This document shows, piece after piece, positions 1 to 7,276 of a DNA stretch of 64,000 bases (within the stretch, counting starts at the first letter, position 1; every line of letters starts with the position of its first letter). The stretch comes from CAZUDO01 sp964618895. Its GTDB lineage: Bacteria; Desulfobacterota; Binatia; DP-6. Location: positions 243,581-307,580 of the forward strand of contig CAZUDO010000057.1 of assembly GCA_964618895.1 (NCBI GenBank), written 5' to 3'. The translations under genes and the position numbers were made by a program. The notes beneath the pieces were generated by a model, which was not told the origin of the DNA, ran no database searches, and saw only the letters and a program-made list of their open reading frames with translations.

Positions 1-384
1 GCGGGGGACGAAGGTCTCGACGCCGTGGATCGCGCCCCACACGTTCACCCGCAGCGTGTACTGCCAATCGGCGTGGGTGGCGTGGGCGAGGTCGCCCGGG
101 ACCACGACGCCGGCGTTGTTGCAGACGATGTGGACCGCGCCGAAGCGGCGCTCGGCCGCCGTGGCGAGCGCCTGCACGTCGGACAGCTCGCCCACGTCGG
201 TGCGGACCGTGAGGACCTCGGCACCGCTCGGGGCGAGGGCGGTGGCGGCGCGCGCGAGCGCGCTGTCGTCCAGGTCGGCGAGTACGAGCCGTGCCCCGCG
301 CGCCGCGAACGCCTGCGCCATCGCCATGCCAATGCCGCCGGCCCCGCCGGTGATGACTGCGACCCGTCCGCGAAAGGGATCCAT
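1..384 (-). CDS. Short-chain dehydrogenase/reductase, 3' end outside window
   Basis: Reading the minus strand from the ATG at 384 gives an SDR N-terminus. The Rossmann nucleotide-binding motif TGGAGGIG is at about residues 11-18, the acidic residue after beta-2 (LADLDD) suggests NAD(H) preference, and the NNAG motif is at about residues 89-92. The catalytic Ser-Tyr-Lys region lies past the window edge, so the substrate cannot be judged. The start is 8 bases after the stop of the DUF1329 gene on the same strand, so the two are probably co-transcribed. The reading frame is open to base 1. The family call is firm; any function beyond an NAD(P)-dependent oxidoreductase is unknown. Confidence 0.85.
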   Translation of the reverse strand, partial: MDPFRGRVAVITGGAGGIGMAMAQAFAARGARLVLADLDDSALARAATALAPSGAEVLTVRTDVGELSDVQALATAAERRFGAVHIVCNNAGVVVPGDLAHATHADWQYTLRVNVWGAIHGVETFVPR

Positions 385-392
385 CTGCCACC

Positions 393-1712
393 TCAGTCCG
401 TCGTGCGCGAGATGGACTTGAGCGTGAAGTCGGCCGGGTCGAACGCCTGTTCGATGAACTGATCCTGCGGGCGCCCGCCGATGGCGGCGCGGTTGGTCTT
501 GTCGTTGACGCCGACCACCAGGGTGGGCAGGACCGCGGAGAAACTCCGGTCTGCCGTCTGCCCGAAGGTGTAGCCGCAGAGCGCGTTGTAGAAATACTCG
601 CCGGCGCGATTGCTGACCGTCTTCCAGTAGATGCGGTACATGTCGCGGTCGAAGTACATGACCACCTTGCCGAAGTTGTAGTACTGGTCGGTCGATACGC
701 CTTCGACGATCCATACCGGGCGAGGCACGAACACGAGCCCGCCCGTGATGAGCCATGGGGCGCCAGCCCCGCCGCCGTTGCTCTCGAAGCGGGCGGAGAG
801 CGGCGGGGTGTCGATCACCCAGCGCGTGGGCGAGACCACCCGCTGCGGGAGGGCATAGGGCTGGTCGACGATCGGGGCGAGGATGGTGCCCTGACCCACC
901 AGCTTCCAGCGGTAGGTCTCGACCTTGCCGGCGTAGCAGTTGATGTCGTCGGCGAAGATGTCCATGCCGGCGACCGGCTCGGAGCGCGACGCCGCGCTGA
1001 TGTGCCGGGCGCGGCGGGTTTGCGGCACGAACGCCCACATGTCGTCGGGCTTCTCCCAGTCGATGTGCCGGACGGTGAGCGTCGACACGCCTTCCACGTC
1101 CGGCGGCTCGAGGGCGAGCGAGGTGGCGCGCGCGACGACGCGGTCGGGGTTGGGCAGGGGGCCGCCGTGGCGTCCCACGTAGCCCATCGCCTGGATGCGC
1201 GTGCGCACCGTCCGGTAGGCGCCGCTCTCGTTCAGCCCGGTCAGGTTGAAGCTGGCGCCAGTCCCGCCGGCCATCAGGCTCGCGGCGGTGAAGTTCCAGG
1301 CGATCTTGCACCCCGCCTCGGGGTCATCGGGGACGATGGTGGGGAAGGGGTACCCGAAATAGAAGTCCGGCACCTTGCCGGTCGCCTTCTCGCGGAGGCC
1401 GCAGGTCGTCGCATCGAGGTCGTACTTGTCACGGTTGGCTGCGGTGGCGTCCCAGAACGGTCGGCTGTAGTTGTCGTGGAAGCGTGTGGGGTCGGCGGGC
1501 ACCACCCGGAACCAGTACTCCCCGCTCTGGACCCGGCGCAGGACCGGTTCCGGCACGAGGTCCTTGCCGCGCTGCCAGGTCGACTTGTCGAGCACCCAGG
1601 GCTCGTCCGCCGGCGCGGCCGGTGCCGCCCCGATCGTCGTCAGGAGAACCGCCACCAGGGCGATCGCCCACCCACGTCCCCACGCCGCGCCCGTCGAACC
1701 CGTCCTCCGCAT
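393..1712 (-). CDS. DUF1329 family secreted protein
   Basis: The product is about 439 residues and resembles the DUF1329 family, periplasmic or outer-membrane-associated proteins often encoded with RND permeases. I chose the ATG at 1712 because it starts a classic signal peptide (basic MRRTG, a hydrophobic stretch, then an Ala-Pro-Ala rich cleavage region); an upstream in-frame start at 1775 would add 21 residues that spoil it. Family-like segments include FYFGYPFPTI near the N-terminal third and an aromatic-rich C-terminal half (VWIVEGVS, YYNFGKVVMYFDRD). A second DUF1329 gene lies at 25814-27100. Function is not established; a role in lipid or hydrophobic-substrate traffic is inferred from the usual neighbours. 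Confidence 0.8.
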   Translation of the reverse strand: MRRTGSTGAAWGRGWAIALVAVLLTTIGAAPAAPADEPWVLDKSTWQRGKDLVPEPVLRRVQSGEYWFRVVPADPTRFHDNYSRPFWDATAANRDKYDLDATTCGLREKATGKVPDFYFGYPFPTIVPDDPEAGCKIAWNFTAASLMAGGTGASFNLTGLNESGAYRTVRTRIQAMGYVGRHGGPLPNPDRVVARATSLALEPPDVEGVSTLTVRHIDWEKPDDMWAFVPQTRRARHISAASRSEPVAGMDIFADDINCYAGKVETYRWKLVGQGTILAPIVDQPYALPQRVVSPTRWVIDTPPLSARFESNGGGAGAPWLITGGLVFVPRPVWIVEGVSTDQYYNFGKVVMYFDRDMYRIYWKTVSNRAGEYFYNALCGYTFGQTADRSFSAVLPTLVVGVNDKTNRAAIGGRPQDQFIEQAFDPADFTLKSISRTTD

Positions 1713-1768
1713 GGCATCGAGCAATACGCAACGGTGCCGGGGGAGGCAACCGCCGCGGGCCCGCGAAA

Positions 1769-1798
1769 TTGACATTCGCGTGGGGAACTTGCTACGGT
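1769..1798 (+). promoter_or_regulatory. Candidate sigma-70 promoter for the secretin gene
   Basis: TTGACA at 1769-1774 is a perfect -35 hexamer, followed after 18 bases by TACGGT, a weak -10. It lies between the divergent DUF1329 and secretin genes, about 65 bases before the secretin start. The -35 is exact but the -10 matches only at key positions, so confidence is modest. Confidence 0.4.
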
Positions 1799-1861
1799 GA
1801 AGCGCTGCTCATGCGCTGTGCCGCGGCCCGCGGCGTGGGGGGGTGGTGAAGGAGGTCGGCG

Positions 1862-3247
1862 GTGATGATGTGGATGGGGTGGGGAGCAGAGCCTCCGGAG
1901 AGCCGTCGCAGGGGCGGCGTCGTAGCGATCCTGGCGCTTGTCTGTGCGGCGACGGGGGGCCCGGCAAAAGCTGCCGACCCCGTCGATGACGGGCTGATCG
2001 ACCGCCCGTCGGCGGCCGCCGAACGCGTGGCCACCCGGCCCGCCCCCAAGCCGGCTCGTGCCGGCACCAGCGCGGTCATCGAGAACTTCCCCGACCAGAT
2101 CGACGTCCCGGCCGGGCAGTCGGTCATCGTTCGGCTGCGGCGTCCCGCCCAGCGGGTGGCGATCGCCGAGCCCGAGGTGGCCGACGTGGTCCTGGTGAGC
2201 CCCACCGAGATTCTGATCAACGGCAAGGGCCGCCGGTTCACCGCCCAGAGCGGAGAACCCGTCATCCTCGAGGCGCAGACCAGCCTGATCGTGTGGGACA
2301 AGCAGGGCGTCCCCGACGTCCGTGCCCTCTATGTGAACCGCTCCCGCCGCGAGCAGGTCGAGCTGCGGGTGACGGTCGCCGAGCTCAACCGGACGGCGAT
2401 CGAACAGCAGGGGTTCGACTTCCGCTTCGAGGCGGGCGAAGTGGTGGTGACGGGTCGGCCGGGGAAGATCCCGATCCTCGGAAACATCGGGCAGATCGTC
2501 GGCTCCGAGGGGATCGACAACGACCGGCTCACCTTCGCGGTGCTCGACCGCGACAACAACTTCGCCGCCTTCATCGAGCTCCTGCAGCGGGAGTCCATGG
2601 CGAAGGTCCTGGCCCGTCCCTCGCTGCTGTCACGCAGCGGCGAAGAAGCCCACTTCCGGTCGGGCGGCGAGCAGCCGATCCCCCTCATCACCAGCAACCA
2701 GGTGGCGGTGCAGTTCAAGGAGTTCGGGACGATCGTCAGTTTCACGCCCACGTTTACGGACGATGGCAGCATCGACCTGCGGGTCGACGCCGAGCTGTCG
2801 CAGCCGGACTTCTCCAACGCGCCGATCGTCAACGGCATCCGCGTGCCGTCCTTCGTCAGCCGGCAGGCCAACACGCGGGTGCGCCTGTACCAGAACCAGA
2901 GCCTGTTGATCGCGGGGCTCCTGAGCGACAACGAGGTCGAGGAAGAGCAGAAGGTGCCCTATCTGGGGGATATCCCGTATCTCGGCGCGCTCTTCCGGCG
3001 CACGAGCTTCAATCACACACGCTCGGAGCTGATGATCCTGGTGCAGCCGCGAGTGGTGGAGTCGAACCGGAGCGATGTGTCGGTGCCGTTGCCGACCGGC
3101 CGCGCGCCACTCACGCGGAGCGAGGTGCGTACCAAGCCGACGCCGAACCCGGTGACGCGTCCGCGGTTGTTCGGTCGCGCGCCGGCGGACGTGCCGGCCG
3201 AGGCGGGGGGACCCGCCAGGGACGAGACCGACACCGATCCCGAGTAG
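1862..3247 (+). CDS. cpaC: Flp/Tad pilus outer-membrane secretin (CpaC/RcpA)
   Basis: The protein of about 461 residues forms the outer-membrane channel of the Flp/Tad pilus. A signal peptide (ILALVCAATGG...AKA) is followed by a pilus/BON-like N-terminal domain (PAGQSVIVRLRRPAQRVAIA). A secretin core in the C-terminal half carries the VPYLGDIPYLGALFRRT motif and LLIAGLLSD, typical of type II/III secretion secretins. AAGGAGG at 1849-1855 supports a start at the GTG at 1862 or the ATGs at 1865 and 1868. It heads the plus-strand arm of the Tad locus, followed by pilins and pseudopilins, while the inner-membrane machinery is on the other strand. The C-terminal tail is Pro/Arg-rich and probably disordered. 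Confidence 0.93.
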   Translation: MMMWMGWGAEPPESRRRGGVVAILALVCAATGGPAKAADPVDDGLIDRPSAAAERVATRPAPKPARAGTSAVIENFPDQIDVPAGQSVIVRLRRPAQRVAIAEPEVADVVLVSPTEILINGKGRRFTAQSGEPVILEAQTSLIVWDKQGVPDVRALYVNRSRREQVELRVTVAELNRTAIEQQGFDFRFEAGEVVVTGRPGKIPILGNIGQIVGSEGIDNDRLTFAVLDRDNNFAAFIELLQRESMAKVLARPSLLSRSGEEAHFRSGGEQPIPLITSNQVAVQFKEFGTIVSFTPTFTDDGSIDLRVDAELSQPDFSNAPIVNGIRVPSFVSRQANTRVRLYQNQSLLIAGLLSDNEVEEEQKVPYLGDIPYLGALFRRTSFNHTRSELMILVQPRVVESNRSDVSVPLPTGRAPLTRSEVRTKPTPNPVTRPRLFGRAPADVPAEAGGPARDETDTDPE

Positions 3248-3335
3248 ACCGAGTCGGGGGTCGGCGCGCCCAAAGCGCCGGCCATGCGCAATGACCGGCG
3301 GAACCGACCCATGCACGCTCCCGCGTGTCGGCGCG

Positions 3336-3347
3336 GGCACAGGTGCC
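3336..3347. promoter_or_regulatory. Candidate activator site upstream of the pilin promoter
   Basis: GGCACAGGTGCC is a perfect inverted repeat about 105-115 bases upstream of the -24 element of the pilin promoter, the usual distance for enhancer sites of NtrC-type activators. Its GGCAC/GTGCC half-sites recur in palindromes upstream of the activator gene (16685-16720). Assignment as a binding site is inference. Confidence 0.35.
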
Positions 3348-3450
3348 GGCAGCGTCACGAGGGCGTCGCGACGGCGAATAAGTAGCGCTCGCTCGCTCGC
3401 CGCGCGCAGCCAAGCGCCCAGCAGACGCTGATTTCCCGCCGCCCGGGGTC

Positions 3451-3464
3451 GGCACTGCCTTTGC
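3451..3464 (+). promoter_or_regulatory. Sigma-54 promoter of the flp pilin genes
   Basis: GGCACTGCCTTTGC has the sigma-54 signature: GG at -24 (3451-3452), exactly ten bases, then GC at -12 (3463-3464), inside a close match to GGCAC-N5-TTGC. Transcription would start near 3475, about 50 bases before the first pilin ATG at 3527. An NtrC-type activator with a sigma-54 contact loop is encoded in the same locus (15168-16583). Confidence 0.72.
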
Positions 3465-3526
3465 TTCCGTCGCCCTCCAGGAACCAGGAGCGCGTCCGGA
3501 ACGGTGCGCGCAGAGGAGGCCCAGCA

Positions 3527-3703
3527 ATGACCGTAGTAAAGACGCTTCTATTCGACGAGAGCGGCCAGGGGATGACGGAGTACGCCATCCTGATCGGCAC
3601 GCTTGCCCTGGGCGCCATCGTGACGCTGCTCGCGATCGGCACCCGACTGCGCGGCGTATTCGGCAACGTCCAGACGCAGCTGAACAGCCTGCCGACGAGC
3701 TGA
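3527..3703 (+). CDS. flp: Flp pilin subunit, first copy
   Basis: This 58-residue prepilin has a charged leader ending ESG. Cleavage after that Gly gives a mature subunit beginning QGMTEYAIL, which puts Glu at +5 and Tyr at +6 as in Flp pilins, followed by a hydrophobic helix (ILIGTLALGAIVTLLAIG). The start at 3527 is set by GAGGAGG at 3513-3519; an in-frame upstream ATG at 3461 lies before the expected transcription start. It is the main structural subunit, to be processed by the prepilin peptidase at 14635-15171. The second copy follows 21 bases later. Confidence 0.93.
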   Translation: MTVVKTLLFDESGQGMTEYAILIGTLALGAIVTLLAIGTRLRGVFGNVQTQLNSLPTS

Positions 3704-3724
3704 TCGGCGTACGGAGGAAATGCG

Positions 3725-3901
3725 ATGATGGTACTGAAAGCTCTACTGCAGGACGAGAGCGGCCAAGGGATGACGGAGTACGCCATCCTGATCGGCACGC
3801 TGGCGCTGGGCGCGATCGTGACGCTGATCGCGATCGGCACCCGGCTGAATGGCGTGTTCGGCAACGTCCAGACGCAGCTGAACAGCTTGCCGACGAGCTG
3901 A
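3725..3901 (+). CDS. flp: Flp pilin subunit, second tandem copy
   Basis: This is another 58-residue Flp prepilin (MMVLKALLQDESG leader). The mature 45-residue part differs from the first copy at only two positions (Leu to Ile and Arg to Asn), while the leader differs more. GGAGG sits 9 bases before the start. DNA from the leader junction to the stop differs at only about 11 positions, so this is a recent tandem duplication or a pair kept alike by gene conversion. Both copies keep Glu+5, so both should be processed. A strong hairpin follows the gene. Confidence 0.93.
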   Translation: MMVLKALLQDESGQGMTEYAILIGTLALGAIVTLIAIGTRLNGVFGNVQTQLNSLPTS

Positions 3902-3926
3902 TCGCGGCGGCAGCAAACCCGTGACC

Positions 3927-3954
3927 GGCTCGTCGGCCTTCGGGCCGACGAGCC
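3927..3954 (+). terminator. Strong hairpin after the pilin genes
   Basis: GGCTCGTCGGCC, a TTCG tetraloop and GGCCGACGAGCC make a perfect 12-bp stem between the second pilin stop and tadE. There is no long T tract (GCTGTT follows). It probably acts as an attenuator or 3' stabiliser that lets pilin mRNA outnumber the downstream pseudopilin mRNA. Confidence 0.65.
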
Positions 3955-4007
3955 GCTGTTACTCCGACGGTGGCAACGTCCGGGCGAACGACCCGAGGGA
4001 TACGTGT

Positions 4008-4445
4008 ATGAAGAGGTGCACAAAATTGCACAGGCAGTGGCACGTGCGGCACAGGGCCCGCGGGCAGGCGATGCTGGAGTTCGCGGTGGTGGCGACACTG
4101 CTGGCGACGCTGCTGGCCGGCATACTCGAGTTCGGGCGGGTGTGGAGCGCGGCGCAGATACTGAACGCGGCCGTCCGCGACGGCGCACGGCTGGCGTCCG
4201 TGACCGCCCGGAACAACAACCGGACCCAGTCCGTCAAGGCGCGCGTGCAGAGCACTGCCGCGACGTACTTTGCCAGCAACAAGCTCACCGTCCAGGTGAA
4301 CCAGCAGACCACCAACGGCCAACCGATCGTCACCGTCACCGCGACGGGAACCCTCGACATGCTGTTCGGCAACTTCCTGCTCGGCAAGAATGTGGACATC
4401 AGCCGGTCCATGTCGATGCGGGACGAGACGGTTGCCGGGTCGTAG
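4008..4445 (+). CDS. tadE: TadE-like pseudopilin
   Basis: The 145-residue product has a basic N-terminus, then RARGQAMLEFAVVATLLATLLAGILEFGRVW, the TadE-family prepilin segment with a processing Gly followed by a hydrophobic helix containing a Glu. A start at 4008 is supported by GAGGGA just upstream; longer in-frame extensions would run through the transcription hairpin. TadE-like proteins are minor pilus components or assembly factors processed by the prepilin peptidase. The gene lies between the pilins and the TadG-like gene with only 26 bases to the latter. Confidence 0.85.
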   Translation: MKRCTKLHRQWHVRHRARGQAMLEFAVVATLLATLLAGILEFGRVWSAAQILNAAVRDGARLASVTARNNNRTQSVKARVQSTAATYFASNKLTVQVNQQTTNGQPIVTVTATGTLDMLFGNFLLGKNVDISRSMSMRDETVAGS

Positions 4446-4471
4446 CCGGAAGCCGAGAAGTGAGGGATGCC

Positions 4472-5500
4472 ATGAGTGCGCACGTTCGCTGCCGCCGGTC
4501 GGAATCCGGACAGATATTCGTGTGGGCGGCCTTCCTGCTCCCCATCATGCTGGTCGCCGCGGGCCTCACCTTCGACGTGGGCAACATGATCAACGTCCGC
4601 GACGAGCTCGAGAGCGCGGTCGACGCCGCCGCCGTCGCGGCCGCCCAGACGATCCAGGACCCGAACACCACGGAGGCGAAGATGCGCCAGGCGGCGCAGA
4701 CGGTGGCGGCGAAAAACAATGTCGCGTCGGTCAGCAAGAATGCGAATAACGCGCACCCGGTGCAGATCGGCCTCAATACGAGCAACGCGGAAGGTGGCGA
4801 CGTGGTGATCGGCACCTACGACTTCGTCACGAGAACGTTCGTGCGCGCGAATCCGCCCATCGACGTGACCCAGGTCAATGCGGTGCAGATCAACGCGCGC
4901 CTCGGCAGTTCGGCCGGCACGCTGCCGCTGGCGTTCGGTCGCCTGGTCGGCCTGAACACGTACGACACCACCAAGCGGGCGCTGGGGGTCATCGGGGCGC
5001 CGGTGGCGGCCAAGCCCACGGCGCCGATTGCCGTGGACAAGGGACTCTTCACCGGCAAGCGAAGGGGCTTCACCTCGCCGGACGACATCGTGGTGTCCAC
5101 CAAGGACCCGGCGAACGCGTATTGGACCGGATACTTCGGCGGCGCAAACGCGTCCGTCGTGAAGAACATGGTGGAGGACCCGAGCCTCATTCCAACCCTC
5201 ACCGTCAAAGTCGACAAGATCAGCCTGGCCGGCGGCAACATGACGGCCGACTACCAGGCGATGAAGGCCAGGTGGAACCCCGGCGACGAGATCATCATCC
5301 CGGTGGTGAACACGGACCCGGACCAGACCAAGGGCCTCGTGGTCGGTTTCGCGCTCATGAGGATCAATGCGATCAAGGCCACCGGCAACCCGAAGTACAT
5401 CTCGGGCGAGCTGCTGTCGAAGAAGATAGTCGGCTACGGCGATCAGGCGACGGTCGGCGAGTGCTTCGGCTTCAACTGCCGCGCGTATCTCGCCTACTGA
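4472..5500 (+). CDS. tadG: TadG-like (Flp pilus assembly) membrane protein
   Basis: The 342-residue protein begins MSAHVRCRRSESGQIFVWAA with one N-terminal membrane helix (FVWAAFLLPIMLVAAGLTFDVG). The segment AGLTFDVGNMINVRDELESAVDAAAVAAAQ matches the N-terminus of TadG and other Tad-locus proteins, with the large remainder outside the membrane. It lacks a clear von Willebrand domain, so it is a short TadG-type relative. An in-frame GTG at 4460 is possible, but the ATG at 4472 fits the RBS GTGAGGGA better. It is the last gene of the plus-strand arm. Confidence 0.75.
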   Translation: MSAHVRCRRSESGQIFVWAAFLLPIMLVAAGLTFDVGNMINVRDELESAVDAAAVAAAQTIQDPNTTEAKMRQAAQTVAAKNNVASVSKNANNAHPVQIGLNTSNAEGGDVVIGTYDFVTRTFVRANPPIDVTQVNAVQINARLGSSAGTLPLAFGRLVGLNTYDTTKRALGVIGAPVAAKPTAPIAVDKGLFTGKRRGFTSPDDIVVSTKDPANAYWTGYFGGANASVVKNMVEDPSLIPTLTVKVDKISLAGGNMTADYQAMKARWNPGDEIIIPVVNTDPDQTKGLVVGFALMRINAIKATGNPKYISGELLSKKIVGYGDQATVGECFGFNCRAYLAY

Positions 5501-5599
5501 CGGCGGAGGGATCGCCGGCCCGCCGGCAGCCGGGCTGGACGAACTGCGGGGCATGCGTCTGGCGCACGGTAGGATGACGAGCGGAATGGCCGCCGAGGG

Positions 5600-5963
5600 A
5601 CATCAGGCTGGCGGCGCCCGCCGTTGGCTCCGGGGCACTCGGCAAGGTCGACGAGCCCGTGCCGCCGCCAGGCGACGCGTGCGAGCCATGTTCACGCCTC
5701 GAAGGGCAAATGCCGTCCGCCATCCCGTGAACCAAATCGCCGACGAGCGGGGATCGAGTCCGCGCGCACCGCGGACATGCTTGCGCGAGTGCCGTCCGGC
5801 CTTCCCGGGGCGTCTTCAGCAGGCGGGCGTGATAGCGGTCTCCCCACATGCGCCCGCAGCCATCGAGAATCCGGTTGACGGCCTTGGCCACGCGAATCGC
5901 GAGCCCTTGAAGGCCGCGTCGGAGCACGATTGGCGTGTCGGCTTCGATAAGTAGTAGGTGCAG
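5600..5963 (-). pseudogene. Truncated, frameshifted second RAYT transposase
   Basis: This is the degenerate 3' half of a second REP-associated tyrosine transposase, downstream of the intact copy at 6022-6666. Homology starts abruptly near 5963 (LHLLLIEADTP against VHLVVEADAP) and continues as LQGLAIRVAKAVNR and MWGDRYHARLLKTPRE. Near 5780 a net loss of about 20 bases removes the part holding the catalytic Tyr (YVLQN in the intact copy). The match then resumes in another frame (KHVRGARGLDPRSSAIWF), and a further shift leads to LARVAWRRHGLVD. It cannot encode an active enzyme. Confidence 0.75.
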
Positions 5964-6021
5964 GGCTCTTCCGGGTTTCGTGTGGGTCCGTCGCGTCGAC
6001 CGGCCGCCGACCGCACCGCCG

Positions 6022-6666
6022 TCACGGACCGCGGGGGGACTCGTCGACCCGGAGCCGGCCGTGCCGGAGCCAGCCCACCCGCGCCAACCAGGTGTGAGGG
6101 GCCCGGACCGGCGAGGGGCCGGGCGGCCACGCCAGGGGCGTTCGCCAGCCGTGGAACCACGCCGACGACGAGCACGGATCCGTCCCCCGGACGCCGGGGA
6201 TGTGCTTCGCGAAATTCTGGAGGACGTACACGAGCGCGGCCCGCACCTCGCGTGGCGACGCGAGCCGCCGCCCATGGTACCGGTCGCCCCACACACGGCC
6301 GTGGCGACCGCACGCCCGGTTCACCGCCTTGGCGACGCGAATCATGAGGCCCTGCACGCCGCGGACGAAGCGCGCCGGCGCGTCGGCTTCGACCACCAGA
6401 TGGACGTGGTCCCGTTGTGCACTGAACTGCAGCACCCGGAACCCGGCGGCCGAGGACGCGCCCAGGGCGCGGCGCAGCGCGCCAAACACCTGCGCGCTGC
6501 GGAGGGACGGCACGCCCGCGGCCGCGCGCAGGGTGACGTGCATCGGGCAGTGCCGCTGGTGGGGCGGGCGCGCCCGATGGGCGACGCGACGGCGGCCGAG
6601 CGCGGGCGGGCGGCCCGCGCCGGGGCGCGCGCCACCCCAGGAGCGGAAGGTGAAGGGGAGTTGCAC
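6022..6666 (-). CDS. REP-associated tyrosine transposase (Y1/HUH family)
   Basis: The 214-residue protein matches RAYT/IS200-like Y1 transposases. It has an N-terminal GGARPGAGRPP motif, an HUH motif DHVHLVVE at residues 86-93, VWGDRYHGRRL near 125-135, and the likely catalytic Tyr147 in ALVYVLQNF. These enzymes nick single-stranded DNA at REP palindromes and are usually single-copy, domesticated genes. Translation starts at the GTG at 6666 and no strong Shine-Dalgarno is visible. A near-consensus sigma-70 promoter lies just upstream. A broken paralogue follows 58 bases downstream. It splits the two arms of the Tad locus. Confidence 0.82.
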   Translation of the reverse strand: MQLPFTFRSWGGARPGAGRPPALGRRRVAHRARPPHQRHCPMHVTLRAAAGVPSLRSAQVFGALRRALGASSAAGFRVLQFSAQRDHVHLVVEADAPARFVRGVQGLMIRVAKAVNRACGRHGRVWGDRYHGRRLASPREVRAALVYVLQNFAKHIPGVRGTDPCSSSAWFHGWRTPLAWPPGPSPVRAPHTWLARVGWLRHGRLRVDESPRGP

Positions 6667-6692
6667 CGGGCGCGCGATCTTGAATGGGGCAC

Positions 6693-6721
6693 ATAATATA
6701 GCAAGCTTGCTCCGATGTCAA
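6693..6721 (-). promoter_or_regulatory. Near-consensus sigma-70 promoter with a palindromic spacer
   Basis: On the minus strand TTGACA (6721-6716), a 17-base spacer and TATTAT (6698-6693) make an almost ideal sigma-70 promoter, reading into the transposase gene 27 bases away. The spacer contains the perfect palindrome GCAAGCTTGC (6701-6710), a plausible repressor site. It is the most AT-rich patch in the region. Confidence 0.65.
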
Positions 6722-7276
6722 TCACAGCGCATCGTCATGGTGTGGTCGCGGCGCTCCATGCGGGTGTACCCCTGAGCGCTGCGCGGGAGCTCGCGTCGCC
6801 GCCTCGGTACGCCGGCTCGACCCGGCGTCGTCGGTCCGCCTGGCCACCAGCGGCCACGCGTATCGTCCAACGCTCTCCGGAGTGTTCGGCCACCCGCGCC
6901 CGGCGGCGGGCCCGTTCCGTGCCCGACGCGCCCCGGCCACGCACACGGAACCCCGGAAGAGCCAGGTGAAGATGGTGCTGTTGCACGCCGAAGTGGGCGG
7001 GGAGCTCGCGCTGCCGATCACACAGGCCCCCGCCGCGACGCAGGCACGGCTCCGCGGCCTCCACGTCTTCCGCGGCGTCGCGTTCGTCACCGCCGTGACC
7101 GCCGCCGCTTTGCCCGGCGGCGGTCGCTCATGACCTGCAGCGGGCTGGTGCCGCGCGAAGCCTCCAGTGGCCCACCGTCTGGCGCGGGGCCATCACGAAC
7201 GCCGGCAATGGCCACCCGTGCCGGCACGTGCGTTCCTGTGCGCACGCCGCGGTGGCCCGGCCGCAGCCGATCGGGA
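6722..7276. other. Intergenic stretch with no recognisable gene
   Basis: I see no convincing gene in this 555-base stretch. The open frames on both strands give low-complexity Arg/Pro/Ala-rich translations without family motifs. It contains the hairpin at 7097-7125 and, at its left edge, the transposase promoter. Confidence 0.5.
7097..7125. repeat. Perfect 11-bp inverted repeat
   Basis: GACCGCCGCCG, a seven-base loop (CTTTGCC) and CGGCGGCGGTC form a perfect stem about 150 bases downstream of the glycosyltransferase stop. It could be a terminator for the minus-strand Tad operon, or a REP-like palindrome given the nearby RAYT gene. There is no T tract. Confidence 0.5.

Noticed and set aside
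6722..7090. A 122-codon minus-strand frame upstream of the transposase
   Set aside because: No RBS, no recognisable domain and Arg/Ala/Pro-rich composition; it is treated as intergenic.
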